Assembly: GCF_001541095.1 (NCBI RefSeq)
Contig: NZ_LMXH01000004.1
Location: forward strand, 124,001-188,000
DNA length: 64,000 nt
Source of the DNA: Paenibacillus sp. FJAT-26967
GTDB taxonomy: Bacteria; Bacillota; Bacilli; Paenibacillales; NBRC-103111
Reading direction: 5' to 3'
Position numbers and translations under genes: made by a program
Notes under the pieces: generated by a model
Database searches by the model: none
What the model saw: only the letters and a program-made list of their open reading frames with translations
What the model was told of the DNA's origin: nothing
Shown here: piece after piece, positions 26,063 through 34,577 of the stretch
Layout: each line of letters begins with the position of its first letter
Numbering within the stretch: the first letter of the stretch is position 1

Positions 26063-26123
26063 CAGCAAATAAGGAGCGATACGTACAGCCCGCGGGACTG
26101 TTCTTATCGCTCCTTATTTGCTG
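26063..26123. terminator. Long perfect hairpin between convergent genes
   Basis: A 19-base perfect inverted repeat (26063-26081 with 26105-26123, arm beginning CAGCAAATAAGG) encloses a GC-rich loop holding CCCGCGGG. It is followed on the plus strand by GATTTTCC. It is probably a bidirectional terminator. Confidence 0.65.
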
Positions 26124-26213
26124 GATTTTCCGACATGAATACGCGGGCGGCCGCGCATCCATGAGACAGGGGATATCCGATGGCATTTCGCAAATATAGG
26201 CCTTCTCTCCGCC

Positions 26214-26654
26214 TTATCTCTTCATTAAGCTTTGATTAAACTTCAACAGCAGATCGCCGAATTTCTGGCGGTCCTCTTCGGCCCAATCACTCACTAACCG
26301 GGTTATATGGTCTAATCTGATTTGTTTGTAAGCCGTTAATTCTTGCGTGCCTGAATCTGTGATCTGATAAAAATAAGACCGTCCGTCTTGCGGGTCCGGC
26401 ACTTTCCTTACATATCCCTTGAGCTCTAAAGCTCCGGCTTGTCTGCTTGCCGTAGAGATATCGAGCTGAAATTCTTCGGCCAATGCTTTTACTCCGGCCA
26501 ATCCCTGTGACGAAATTTGATGCAGCAGAAGATATGCGGATCTGTCCAGACTGCCGCCTTTTCGATTCGATGCCACGGATGTCACCCGGCGAACTAGAAG
26601 CGCCATTTGGAGTTCTATGGTTTCCACGGAGTCTTCTTTCATATCCTTCATCAC
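26214..26654 (-). CDS. MarR-family transcriptional regulator
   Basis: About 146 residues (start may be the GTG at 26654, the ATG at 26651 or the ATG at 26642). The winged helix contains LHQISSQGLAGVKALAEEFQLDISTASRQAGALELKGYVRKVPDPQDGRSYFYQITDSG, with the conserved D-x-R of the wing. Divergent from a CBS-domain/MFS operon. The gap holds two identical-type MarR boxes, so it probably represses both directions and responds to a compound that the MFS protein exports. Confidence 0.9.
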   Translation of the reverse strand: MMKDMKEDSVETIELQMALLVRRVTSVASNRKGGSLDRSAYLLLHQISSQGLAGVKALAEEFQLDISTASRQAGALELKGYVRKVPDPQDGRSYFYQITDSGTQELTAYKQIRLDHITRLVSDWAEEDRQKFGDLLLKFNQSLMKR

Positions 26655-26734
26655 CCCATAAGTCTTTCTCTATGTAACATGATAACCTACCCCGACCTTT
26701 TGTCAATTTACGAACGCGGGAGGCGGAAATCATA

Positions 26735-26762
26735 TTGACACGTCCTTTAGTTGCATTATACA
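26735..26762 (+). promoter_or_regulatory. Promoter of the CBS-MFS operon
   Basis: Consensus TTGACA at 26735-26740, a 16-base spacer, and TATACA at 26757-26762. The -10 lies inside the first MarR box. Confidence 0.6.
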
Positions 26763-26784
26763 ATTAAATAGTTGCATGATACAA
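26751..26784. promoter_or_regulatory. Tandem MarR operators
   Basis: TTGCATTATACAA (26751-26763) and TTGCATGATACAA (26772-26784) both fit the dyad TTGNATNATNCAA. Their starts are 21 bases apart, two helical turns, so two dimers could sit on the same face. The first covers the predicted -10. Confidence 0.65.
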
Positions 26785-26818
26785 ACTTATTTAAAATTAA
26801 CCAATTAGGAGAATCCAT

Positions 26819-27274
26819 ATGCAGGCACATGAGATTATGAAAGCAGATGTCATCAAAGTCACTGAACAAGAAAGTATACGTTCGGTCATTGGAAAATTCA
26901 TTGAGCATCAGATTAGCGGACTTCCTGTGGTAAATGAAAGGAACCAACTGGTCGCTTATATAAGTGACGGAGATATTATGCGTTTTATCGGCAAGCATAA
27001 GGACATCATCATCGACACGTTCTATTATGTGAATGTGATCAAAGGGGACGATGATGAATTTGAACAGAGAACCCAGAAAGCGTTGGATTTGAACGTCATG
27101 TCTATCGCCAGGAAAAAAGTAATCAAAGTGGCATGGGATGAAGAGGCGGAGAATATCGCAGCGGTTCTGGGAAATAAACGTATTAAAAAACTGCCTGTCG
27201 AAAAGGATGGGGTCTTGGTTGGAATTATCAGTCGCGGTGATGTCATCCGGCATTCCTTCAAATCCCTGCTGTAA
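26819..27274 (+). CDS. CBS-pair domain protein
   Basis: 151 residues made of two CBS motifs (about 1-60 and 88-150) with a 28-residue insert. The first opens AHEIMKADVIKVTEQESIRSVIGKFIEHQISGLPVVNE and ends YISDGDIMRFI. The second ends KLPVEKDGVLVGIISRGDVIR. Stand-alone CBS pairs bind adenine nucleotides and tune partner proteins. It has a good AGGAG and is followed 29 bases later by an MFS transporter under the same MarR-boxed promoter. A link to transporter regulation is possible but not shown. Confidence 0.88.
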   Translation: MQAHEIMKADVIKVTEQESIRSVIGKFIEHQISGLPVVNERNQLVAYISDGDIMRFIGKHKDIIIDTFYYVNVIKGDDDEFEQRTQKALDLNVMSIARKKVIKVAWDEEAENIAAVLGNKRIKKLPVEKDGVLVGIISRGDVIRHSFKSLL

Positions 27275-27303
27275 AGTGATAGGTCTATAAGGGAGAAGTC
27301 AGT

Positions 27304-28542
27304 ATGTCATCACGAACATCATCATCAGCAACTGTCCGTATAGATCCGCATGAAGCCGGAGGCTTGTTCCGGCAGCCGCTGGCTGTATGGGCAGTCTTTT
27401 TTGCCAGCATCATCGCTTTTATGGGAATGGGGCTGGTTAATCCGATTCTGCCTACCCTTGCTAAGCAGCTGCAGGCTTCACCTAGTGAAGTTACTTTACT
27501 ATTCACAAGCTATAATGCAGTTATGGCCGTAGCGATGCTCATTACAGGCTCGGTGTCATCCAGACTCGGCAGCAAAGGGACACTGCTTCTGGGCATTGGA
27601 ATTATTGCCGTGGTTGCGGCATTCGGGGGTTTCGCGGGCAACATATGGACGCTCGTCGGGCTGCGCGGCGGATGGGGCCTGGGCAATGCGCTCTTTGTCG
27701 CTACAGCGCTGGCTGCGATCGTATCCTTGTCGAGCAGCGGAACTGCCAAAGCGATCATTCTGTACGAAGCCGCCGTCGGTCTCGGCATATCGGTGGGCCC
27801 TTTGCTCGGCGGTACGCTGGGCTCCATCTCCTGGAGAGCCCCTTTCATTGGCGTGGCCGTATTAATGATCGTCGGTTTCATCGTTCTATCATTATTAATG
27901 CCTAAATCTTCTGCGAAGTCACAGTCTGCAGGGAAATCGACGACCTCTTTACTGGCTCCATTCCGGGCCATGAAGCACCGTTCCCTGCTGGTGCTGGGCA
28001 TCGTAGCCGCCTTATATAACGTCGGCTTCTTTACCATTATGGCGTATGCGCCATTCGTAATGGGACTTCCCCCTAAGGGATTAGGTTATGTATTCTTAGG
28101 CTGGGGGTTCTTACTGGCCGTTACCTCCGTCTTCATGGCACCTAAACTCCAGCAATGGTTCGGAACCGTCAAGTCAATGTGTATGATGTTGATCTTGTTT
28201 GTTCTGGACCTGGTGGTCATGGGGATCTTCACGTCGAGACAGTGGGTAGTGATCGCGGCGGTTATCTTCGCCGGTGCGATTCTGGGCAATAACAATACAT
28301 TGATTACAACGGCGGTAATGGATGCCTCCCCGGTTGAAAGATCCACAGCTTCTGCCGCCTACAGCTTTCTGCGTTTTTTTGGGGCAGCTATAGCGCCGTT
28401 CATGGCGGGCAAGCTGTCGGAGATTTTCAACCCCCACGTTCCTTTCTTTGTAGGCGCTGGTTTTGTTCTGCTTTCGGTTTGGTTTATCTGGTTCAACTAT
28501 GAACATATCCGGCATATTGACAAAGCTGAAGCCGCACATTGA
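27304..28542 (+). CDS. MFS multidrug-type efflux transporter
   Basis: 412 residues with twelve predicted helices. Helix 1 contains FMGMGLVNPILPTLAKQL. The A-loop motif is GSVSSRLGSKG between helices 2 and 3. Motif C in helix 5 is GLGISVGPLLGG, typical of antiporters. It belongs with the 12-TM drug:H+ antiporter subfamily that includes Bacillus Ymf/Yvm exporters. The second gene of a MarR-controlled operon, with GGGAG upstream and a strong terminator downstream. Probably exports the compound the MarR protein senses. Confidence 0.9.
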   Translation: MSSRTSSSATVRIDPHEAGGLFRQPLAVWAVFFASIIAFMGMGLVNPILPTLAKQLQASPSEVTLLFTSYNAVMAVAMLITGSVSSRLGSKGTLLLGIGIIAVVAAFGGFAGNIWTLVGLRGGWGLGNALFVATALAAIVSLSSSGTAKAIILYEAAVGLGISVGPLLGGTLGSISWRAPFIGVAVLMIVGFIVLSLLMPKSSAKSQSAGKSTTSLLAPFRAMKHRSLLVLGIVAALYNVGFFTIMAYAPFVMGLPPKGLGYVFLGWGFLLAVTSVFMAPKLQQWFGTVKSMCMMLILFVLDLVVMGIFTSRQWVVIAAVIFAGAILGNNNTLITTAVMDASPVERSTASAAYSFLRFFGAAIAPFMAGKLSEIFNPHVPFFVGAGFVLLSVWFIWFNYEHIRHIDKAEAAH

Positions 28543-28562
28543 TGCGGTCTGATTGTACAGAC

Positions 28563-28592
28563 AAGGATCTGCCCTGGTGCAGATCCTTTTTT
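28563..28592 (+). terminator. Terminator of the CBS-MFS operon
   Basis: AAGGATCTGC pairs perfectly with GCAGATCCTT over a six-base loop, followed by TTTT. Confidence 0.9.
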
Positions 28593-28623
28593 AGTGCATC
28601 GTTCTCAAACCGCATGGAACATA

Positions 28624-28652
28624 TTGACAAATATAGTATGTGTACATATAAT
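28624..28652 (+). promoter_or_regulatory. Consensus sigma-A promoter with embedded dyad
   Basis: TTGACA (28624-28629), 17-base spacer, TATAAT (28647-28652): a perfect consensus. The spacer and -10 carry TATGT-GT-ACATA, a dyad that the downstream MarR protein could bind to block polymerase. Confidence 0.8.
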
Positions 28653-28684
28653 ATCCCTAAATAACCATAAGAGGTGATTCGATT

Positions 28685-29125
28685 ATGTGGCACTTCGAAC
28701 ACACGGTAATTGCAGAAGCAAGCGTGCAAACGATCTGGAAGCTGTACAGTGATATTTCTTCCTGGGTGGAGTGGGATAAGGAAATTGACTCTGCCTCATT
28801 GGAAGGGCCGTTTATAGCCGGCATTCAAGGAGTCCTGCAGCCTAAAGGCCAGGGGCCGATGGCTTTTGAGCTGACGGAGGTCGATCCCCCTCGCAGATTT
28901 GCCAAAATTGCCGATATCCCCGGCGCCGGCATCCACATCGAATTCATACATCGCCTTCAGCAGACGCATAAAGGGACTGCGATTACGCATGAAGTCAATA
29001 TTACCGGTCCGAATGCAGAGCAGTTGGGCCCGCAGTGGGGAGCCCGGATCGCACAGGGGCTTCCGTCTACCATGCAGGGACTTGCCGCGGCGGCGGTGAA
29101 GAGAGAGCGTCAGCAGGGAGCATGA
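28685..29125 (+). CDS. SRPBCC-family polyketide cyclase/dehydrase-like protein
   Basis: 146 residues, one START-fold domain. The N-terminal strand WHFEHTVIAEASVQTIWKLYSDISSWVEWDKEI carries the W-x-x-W-D element of polyketide-cyclase-2-type SRPBCC proteins. The C-terminal helix is LGPQWGARIAQGLPSTMQGLAAAAVKRE. The ligand is unknown. It follows a perfect sigma-A promoter and AGAGGTGA, and precedes a MarR gene. The pair mirrors the SRPBCC-ArsR pair at 2.2 kb. Confidence 0.85.
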   Translation: MWHFEHTVIAEASVQTIWKLYSDISSWVEWDKEIDSASLEGPFIAGIQGVLQPKGQGPMAFELTEVDPPRRFAKIADIPGAGIHIEFIHRLQQTHKGTAITHEVNITGPNAEQLGPQWGARIAQGLPSTMQGLAAAAVKRERQQGA

Positions 29126-29253
29126 GACCGGAAATATACTGTCTGCAGCCGGGTAGTTGCGGTATCCGCTCCTTGTAGGGCGGGTGCAAAAGCGGTTTGG
29201 AGACGGACCCGAAGAATTTCGAACGATTGCAGGCGTCATGCTGGAGGAATGAA

Positions 29254-29697
29254 ATGAGTTCAGAATTCAATGATATGCAAGAGAGCCCCGGTTTTTTGCT
29301 GTGGCAGGTAACGAACATGTGGCAAAAGGAGATTCGTCTTGCGCTGGAGCCACTTGCATTGACTCAACCGCAATTCGTGCTGCTTTTCTCCTGCCAATGG
29401 TTGAATGGCCGGGAATATCCACAAGGAGTGACGCAAATTCAGCTGGCCCAGCACGCCCGGGTAGATGTGAACGTAACCTCCCAGGTACTGAGGGCGCTCG
29501 AGATGAGAGGGCTTCTGAACCGCAGCCCTCATTTAACCGACACCAGGGCCAAAGTCATTACTCTGACCCCGCAAGGAAATGAGCTTGCCTCCAGAGCTGT
29601 TCAAGCTGTCGAAGCAGCAGACCGTGAATTTTTCGCCGGTCTCGGCGCGGATACCGATCAACTCAAGCAGCTGCTGATCCAACTGGCGAAGCGGTAG
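29254..29697 (+). CDS. MarR-family transcriptional regulator
   Basis: 147 residues from the ATG at 29254, with CTGGAGGA just upstream; an earlier in-frame ATG at 29197 lacks one. The winged helix includes TQIQLAQHARVDVNVTSQVLRALEMRGLLNRSPHLTDTRAKVITLTPQG. Dimerisation helices occupy both ends. It is in an operon with the SRPBCC gene and probably represses it at the dyad in the 28624-28652 promoter. Confidence 0.9.
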   Translation: MSSEFNDMQESPGFLLWQVTNMWQKEIRLALEPLALTQPQFVLLFSCQWLNGREYPQGVTQIQLAQHARVDVNVTSQVLRALEMRGLLNRSPHLTDTRAKVITLTPQGNELASRAVQAVEAADREFFAGLGADTDQLKQLLIQLAKR

Positions 29698-29715
29698 CCG
29701 GGCAGGATCAATCAC

Positions 29716-29756
29716 AAAGAACCTCCCAAGTCCTTCAAGGATTGGGAGGTTCTTAT
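29716..29756 (+). terminator. Terminator of the SRPBCC-MarR operon
   Basis: AAGAACCTCCCAA pairs perfectly with TTGGGAGGTTCTT over a 12-base loop. The T tail is weak. Confidence 0.75.
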
Positions 29757-29867
29757 GTTCAGCCGGTATGTTCAGAAGGAACAAGAACCGGTGCTTGCCA
29801 TATACTGACCCTTGTTGAATACTTTCATATATGGGATTGACCTGACGTGGCCTTCGATTGACCCCGC

Positions 29868-30713
29868 TTACGGATTACCTGCGCTAAAGGTATCTCCGCC
29901 CTGAAGAGTGCCGGACTGGAAGCCTTTAAACAGCCACTTCTTCCGCTGCTCGGAAGTCCCGTGGGTGAAGCTTTCCGGTACAACATAGCCTTGTGCCTTC
30001 TTTTGAATGCTGTCGTCTCCCACTGCGCTGGCGGCAGTCAGCGCCTCCTCAAGATCGCCCTGCTCCAGCAGGTCCATTCCCTGGGCATGGTGCGCCCAGA
30101 CCCCGGCCAAATAATCGGCCTGGAGTTCGAATCGGACCAAATATTGATTGAACTCGGCTTCGCTGAGCTTGGAACGCAGAGGCATAATCTTATCTGTCGT
30201 ACCGACAAGTGTCTGAACATGATGACCTACTTCATGGGCGATTACGTAGGCCATCGCGAAATCGCCGGGCGCTTTGAACTTGTCCTGAAGCTCTTGGTAA
30301 AAGCTCAGGTCAATATAGAGCTTCTTATCGCCCGGGCAATAGAAAGGCCCCACAGACGATCCGGCGGTTCCGCAGGCTGAGTTCACACTGCCTGAGTACA
30401 AGACAAGCTTGGGCTCCTGGTAGGTCAGACCTTCTTGGCGGAACACCTCGGTCCAGACTTTCTCCGTATCCGCCAGAACAACTGATACAAACTGTGAAAG
30501 CTCCTTCTCCTGCGCTGTTTCTTCGTAAGGCGCGCTGCTATCTGAGCCTGTATTCTGCAGGTTGCCCAGAAGATCGCCCGGGTTGCCCCCCAGCAGGGTC
30601 ACGATCAGGACGATAACCAGGCCGATCCCGCCTCCAATGATGCCTTTGCCGCCACCGCTCATTCCTCTGCGGTCTTCGACGTTCCGACTTCCCTGTCTGC
30701 CTTTCCACTTCAT
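29868..30713 (-). CDS. YpfJ-family neutral zinc metallopeptidase
   Basis: 281 residues from the ATG at 30713, preceded by AGGAGGAG. The longer frame to 30902 has no ribosome site. A short basic N-terminus and one transmembrane helix (GIIGGGIGLVIVLIVTLLGG) place the catalytic part outside. Family marks are SACGTAGSSVGPFYCPGDKKLYIDLSFY, then the zinc motif HEVGHH in AYVIAHEVGHHVQ, and FELQADYLAGVWAHH, which supplies the third ligand. The end GTSEQRKKWLFKGFQSG is also conserved. The substrate is unknown. It has a single-gene context and converges on the SRPBCC-MarR operon. Confidence 0.92.
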   Translation of the reverse strand: MKWKGRQGSRNVEDRRGMSGGGKGIIGGGIGLVIVLIVTLLGGNPGDLLGNLQNTGSDSSAPYEETAQEKELSQFVSVVLADTEKVWTEVFRQEGLTYQEPKLVLYSGSVNSACGTAGSSVGPFYCPGDKKLYIDLSFYQELQDKFKAPGDFAMAYVIAHEVGHHVQTLVGTTDKIMPLRSKLSEAEFNQYLVRFELQADYLAGVWAHHAQGMDLLEQGDLEEALTAASAVGDDSIQKKAQGYVVPESFTHGTSEQRKKWLFKGFQSGTLQGGDTFSAGNP

Positions 30714-31083
30714 TGCTGCTCCTCCTCGGGTCACATTCGTGCGAGACTGCGCCATGTGCTGTTCTTTATTAGTCATATACCCGAAGTTAGAAGATTTTAG
30801 TCGAGGGAATAAACGGTACTGGTAAGAATAGACGGGCGGAGATGTACGCCGCACCAAATCCAGGATAGTTCCGGTATGGGTCGTTGTCTGGTTCCTATCC
30901 AAAAATAAATAGCTTTTGCCAAGAAGAGCAGTTTTGTCGTTAGGGATGCTACGGCCTCGGCTGCTTTTTTTTGTATTCTGTTTTAAGCGATTAATAATTT
31001 CGCTTTACAGATATTAACATTTATATTATCATCATATATATTATCGACAATCATATAAACATCAATAATAAGGAGTTTTTTTC

Positions 31084-31638
31084 ATGAATATTCAAACTGT
31101 AATCCTCGGGTTTCTGACTAAAGAGTCTATGACCGGATATGACATGAAGGCCCGGGTGGACCAATCGGTTTCTCATTTGTTCGAAGCCTCATTTGGAGGG
31201 ATTTATCCCGCTCTTAAACGGATGGAGAAGGAGGGGTTAGTCGATAAGGAAATCCAGTTTCAGGAGGGGAAACCGAATAGAAATGTGTTTGCCATAACAG
31301 ACAAAGGACGGCAATCATTCATGGATTATTTGTTGTCGCCTCTTGCACAGAACGGACAGCGTTCGGATTTTCTGCTGCGTTTCTTTTTCGCGTCCCATGT
31401 TCCGGATTGTCTGATCTTGAGCTGGCTAGAGCAGGAATGCTTCAGGCAGCAGAAAGCACTCCAGGGATTGTTATCGATGAAGGCCGCACAGGAAAAAAAT
31501 CCAGAGGCCGATCCTTACCGGATGAAGACCTTGGATTTCGGAATTACCCAGGTCCGCCTGGGATTGGAGTGGGCGGAGAAGGAACTGACGGAACGGCGAA
31601 AAGCCGAAGCTCAGCAGACAATTCAATTCTTAGATTAG
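31084..31638 (+). CDS. PadR-family transcriptional regulator
   Basis: 184 residues. The N-terminal winged helix has the PadR signature LGFLTKESMTGYDMKARVDQSVSHLFEASFGGIYPALKRMEKEGLVDKE. The C-terminal alpha-helical Vir_act_alpha_C domain (about 95-180) mediates dimerisation. AAGGAG precedes the ATG. The upstream region is rich in ATAT/ATATAT sequence of the sort PadR proteins bind. It lies 14 bases from an amidase gene on the same strand, which it probably controls. Confidence 0.92.
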   Translation: MNIQTVILGFLTKESMTGYDMKARVDQSVSHLFEASFGGIYPALKRMEKEGLVDKEIQFQEGKPNRNVFAITDKGRQSFMDYLLSPLAQNGQRSDFLLRFFFASHVPDCLILSWLEQECFRQQKALQGLLSMKAAQEKNPEADPYRMKTLDFGITQVRLGLEWAEKELTERRKAEAQQTIQFLD

Positions 31639-31652
31639 AGAGGCGGATCGGT

Positions 31653-33224
31653 ATGGCAGCTGAACTAGGACTGCTGAGTTTGAGTGCGGCAAAGATGGCA
31701 CGGGGGATAAGGGAAGGAAGATGGACGTCGCGGGAACTGGTCGAGCTTCACATTCAGCGGATTGAGGGGGTTAACCCTGAGCTTTGTGCGGTAGTAGTCC
31801 CTATGTTTGATGAAGCCAGGCGGCAGTCGGATGCTGCGGATCTCATGAGAGCAAGCGGGCAACCTTTGCCGCCACTGCACGGGGTTCCCGTCACTATCAA
31901 GGAATCGATTGATGCCGCCGGAACCCCGAGTACATGGGGGCTGCCGAGCCGCTCCGGAATGCTGGCGCAGCAGGATGATCCGAGCGTAGCCGCTTTACGG
32001 CAAGCGGGAGCTATCTTGCTGGGCAAAACCAACGTGATGCAGCTGCTTATGGGCTGCGAGTCTGTAAACCCGGTGTACGGACGCAGCCGTAACCCTTGGC
32101 GCCCGGAGGAACGTACGCCGGGCGGCAGCAGCGGAGGCGAAGCCGCTATTATTGCGGCCGGAGGATCGCCGCTGGGGCTTGGTACGGATGTAGGCGGAAG
32201 CATCCGTACCCCTGCGCTTTTCTGCGGCATCCACGGATTGAAGCCGACTCCGGGCCGTGTTCCTGCCGCCAAACCGGCAGGGCTGTATCATTTGCGCCCT
32301 GCAGCAGCAGCCATGGCGAGCACTGGACCGATGGCGCGCCATGTGGAGGACCTGACCCTGGCTCTGGAGATCGTCTCGGCGCAGGAGTCCCTGCTGCGGG
32401 CGCCGATCCGGAGCTCGGATTCCCGGGATATACGCCGATTGCGGATTGGCTATTACACGACGGATGGCATCCTCGCCCCATCTGCTTCGCTTCAGCGTGC
32501 AGTGAATGAGGCTGTCGCTCTACTAGAAGGTCTGGGGATAGAGGTCAAAGAGTTCAAACTGCCTGATCTGTCAGAGGCCGTCCACCATTTTTACGGCTTA
32601 ATATCTGCTGCCGGTGCGGAGGGTATAGCCGGCACTGCAGGAACCGATACCTTGACCGGGCAGCTCGTTAACATCCGGCGTTCCTTTGGACTAACCAAGG
32701 GCGCCAGAAGATTCGTTGTACCATTGCTGCGCTTGTTAGGACAGCAAACCGTAGGGGCTCATATTCTTCCTTACTTAGGGCTAAAGTCAGAAGAGGAACT
32801 GCAGACTTTGGTGCATGCACAGCAGCGCTTCCGTCAAAATTTCATGAAGGAAATGGACCGTCAGGGCGTTGATGTTCTGCTAAGTCCGGCTGCACTCACA
32901 CCTGCTATAGCGCACGATCACTCTTTAACAATGTCTTATGAGGGGTCCTATGGGCTGCTCTATAATTACCTAGGCATGCCGGCCGGAGTGTTATCGACGA
33001 GCTGTGTGAGGAGCGAGGAGACGGATGCGCGTCAGACCAGCCGAGACAGGATGATTCAGAGTGTCCGGGAAGCAGAGCGGGGCAGTCTGGGTCTGCCTGT
33101 AGGGGTGCAGGTAGCAGCTTCTCCGTGGCGGGAAGATCAAGTGCTGGCTGTGATGTCTTGCTTGGAGGAACAGGTTAAGAATCAGACAGACTATCCGGTG
33201 GGCAAGATTATTCGATCGCAATAA
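31653..33224 (+). CDS. Amidase-signature-family hydrolase
   Basis: 523 residues from the ATG at 31653, which follows the PadR stop. The Ser-cisSer-Lys triad is clear: Lys in PVTIKESIDAAG, cis-Ser in TPGGSSGGEAAIIAAG and the nucleophile in GTDVGGSIRTPALFCG. Length and motifs are those of GatA-like amidases and fatty-acid-amide hydrolases. It lacks GatB/GatC neighbours, so it is not the tRNA amidotransferase subunit. The substrate amide is unknown. Confidence 0.92.
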   Translation: MAAELGLLSLSAAKMARGIREGRWTSRELVELHIQRIEGVNPELCAVVVPMFDEARRQSDAADLMRASGQPLPPLHGVPVTIKESIDAAGTPSTWGLPSRSGMLAQQDDPSVAALRQAGAILLGKTNVMQLLMGCESVNPVYGRSRNPWRPEERTPGGSSGGEAAIIAAGGSPLGLGTDVGGSIRTPALFCGIHGLKPTPGRVPAAKPAGLYHLRPAAAAMASTGPMARHVEDLTLALEIVSAQESLLRAPIRSSDSRDIRRLRIGYYTTDGILAPSASLQRAVNEAVALLEGLGIEVKEFKLPDLSEAVHHFYGLISAAGAEGIAGTAGTDTLTGQLVNIRRSFGLTKGARRFVVPLLRLLGQQTVGAHILPYLGLKSEEELQTLVHAQQRFRQNFMKEMDRQGVDVLLSPAALTPAIAHDHSLTMSYEGSYGLLYNYLGMPAGVLSTSCVRSEETDARQTSRDRMIQSVREAERGSLGLPVGVQVAASPWREDQVLAVMSCLEEQVKNQTDYPVGKIIRSQ

Positions 33225-33554
33225 GTAAGAGTCCCGGCAGCGGATCTTCGTGGTCAGCCGGATAAAAGTGAGAATGTGCGTCCTATTTTTGCAAAGGCAT
33301 GAATAGAGAGAAAGGCTTGCAGTAAACGGCGCTGAAAAACCTTGACGGGGAATTCCAACCTCGGTAGACTGAATACTACTTTATCCAAGTGCGGGTAAAT
33401 CAAAGGCAGCGTGTAGGCCTGTTTAACTTCATAGACAGCTGCCGGTATTAGGATGACAGTGCATCCGTGCATCAGTGCATGATCCGGCGGAGTTTTGTTC
33501 ATAGAGAGCAGGGAATTTCGTGCGATATGCCAGTAAAAGGAGGGGAGGCGGCGC
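33225..33554. other. Intergenic region with no recognised feature
   Basis: 330 bases between the amidase and the GNAT gene. Only short frames without ribosome sites, and no clear terminator or promoter. Confidence 0.4.
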
Positions 33555-34364
33555 ATGGTAGAGAAGTCCGGTACAATCGACGGGATAATAGATCAGGAGC
33601 TGTTTAAATGGGATGAAATCCCCTACAATCTGATCTATCTTATCCGGGAGGCAGAGAGGGCGAGGTGCCTGACAACCCCCGACAGGAAAGCTCTATTGGC
33701 CCAGACCCCCGGTCATAATGCCTGGCTGTGGGTATCAAGAGAGCTGAACTGCGATCAAAGAAATGCTATCATCCTGGAATTCGTTGATTCGATGAAAGGC
33801 GTGCCCTTGCCGGGTATCACGGGAGACGGCGGAGTCGTGCAGTCTTTTGCCGAAATGTATTCCAGGTCCTATAACGTTCCCCACCATATTCATATCGGCA
33901 TGGAGTCGTATGTATGTACTAAGGTTAACAAGCCCCTTGATGTTAAGGGGGCAATACGCCAGGCGGCTTTGTCTGATGTGAGGACGATTGCAGAGTATAT
34001 GGCGGGCTTTCTGGAAGGCGCTTACGGCATCACAGTCGAAGCAGCAGGTCAAATTTCCGGGGCAGCAAAATTGGTCGGCACGGGCAATTTATATTTGTGG
34101 ATCGTAGACGGCAAACCCGTATCTATGGCGAATATAGCCCATCGTTCCCCGAGACATGGACGAATCAATCAAGTTTATACCCCCAAGCGTATGCGTAAAA
34201 AAGGGTACGCCAGCGCTCTGGTAGCCGAGCTGTGCGAGATCCTGGAGAAAGAGCGCTTACAGGCTATGTTATATGCGGATCTGAAGAATCCGGACTCCAA
34301 TAAAGTGTATCGGACAATCGGTTTTGAAGAACGCGGTAAAATCGTAGAGATCAAATTTGCCTGA
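33555..34364 (+). CDS. GNAT-family N-acetyltransferase
   Basis: 269 residues. The C-terminal half is the GNAT domain: IRQAALSDVRTIAEYMAGF starts it, VYTPKRMRKKGYASALVAELCEIL is the acetyl-CoA pyrophosphate loop (R-x-x-G-Y-A), and DLKNPDSNKVYRTIGFEERG is motif B. The N-terminal 125 residues form a separate domain seen in Bacillus GNAT proteins. A strong AAAGGAGG precedes the ATG. The acceptor is unknown. It has no obvious partner. Confidence 0.88.
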   Translation: MVEKSGTIDGIIDQELFKWDEIPYNLIYLIREAERARCLTTPDRKALLAQTPGHNAWLWVSRELNCDQRNAIILEFVDSMKGVPLPGITGDGGVVQSFAEMYSRSYNVPHHIHIGMESYVCTKVNKPLDVKGAIRQAALSDVRTIAEYMAGFLEGAYGITVEAAGQISGAAKLVGTGNLYLWIVDGKPVSMANIAHRSPRHGRINQVYTPKRMRKKGYASALVAELCEILEKERLQAMLYADLKNPDSNKVYRTIGFEERGKIVEIKFA

Positions 34365-34483
34365 ACCTGACGGCCAGGCTCGGATCTGCTGGCAGGCGCC
34401 AGAGATAAATTCCGATCCATGCTAAAGTGAACGCAATTTCAGTTTACTCTCCCCAAGCGTGAAGATATCAAATATAATAAGAA

Positions 34484-34506
34484 AAGTGTAAAAATTTGTG
34501 ACACTT
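34484..34506. promoter_or_regulatory. Operator-like inverted repeat upstream of the GH20 gene
   Basis: AAGTGT (34484) and ACACTT (34501) flank an 11-base spacer. The repeat lies a few bases after a TATAAT at 34473-34478, the likely -10, in a position suited to a repressor. No good -35 is present. Confidence 0.4.
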
Positions 34507-34577
34507 ACATAGAGATAGAGAAGCTGGTCCCCCAAGGTTATTAAATGAAACCATACTTGTTTAGGAGGCACTACACA

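Noticed and set aside
26063-26123. MITE or insertion-sequence remnant
   Set aside because: A single perfect hairpin between convergent gene ends with no second copy seen in the window; a terminator is simpler.
30713-30902. 63-residue extension of the zinc metallopeptidase
   Set aside because: AGGAGGAG precedes the ATG at 30713; the extension has no family similarity and no ribosome site.
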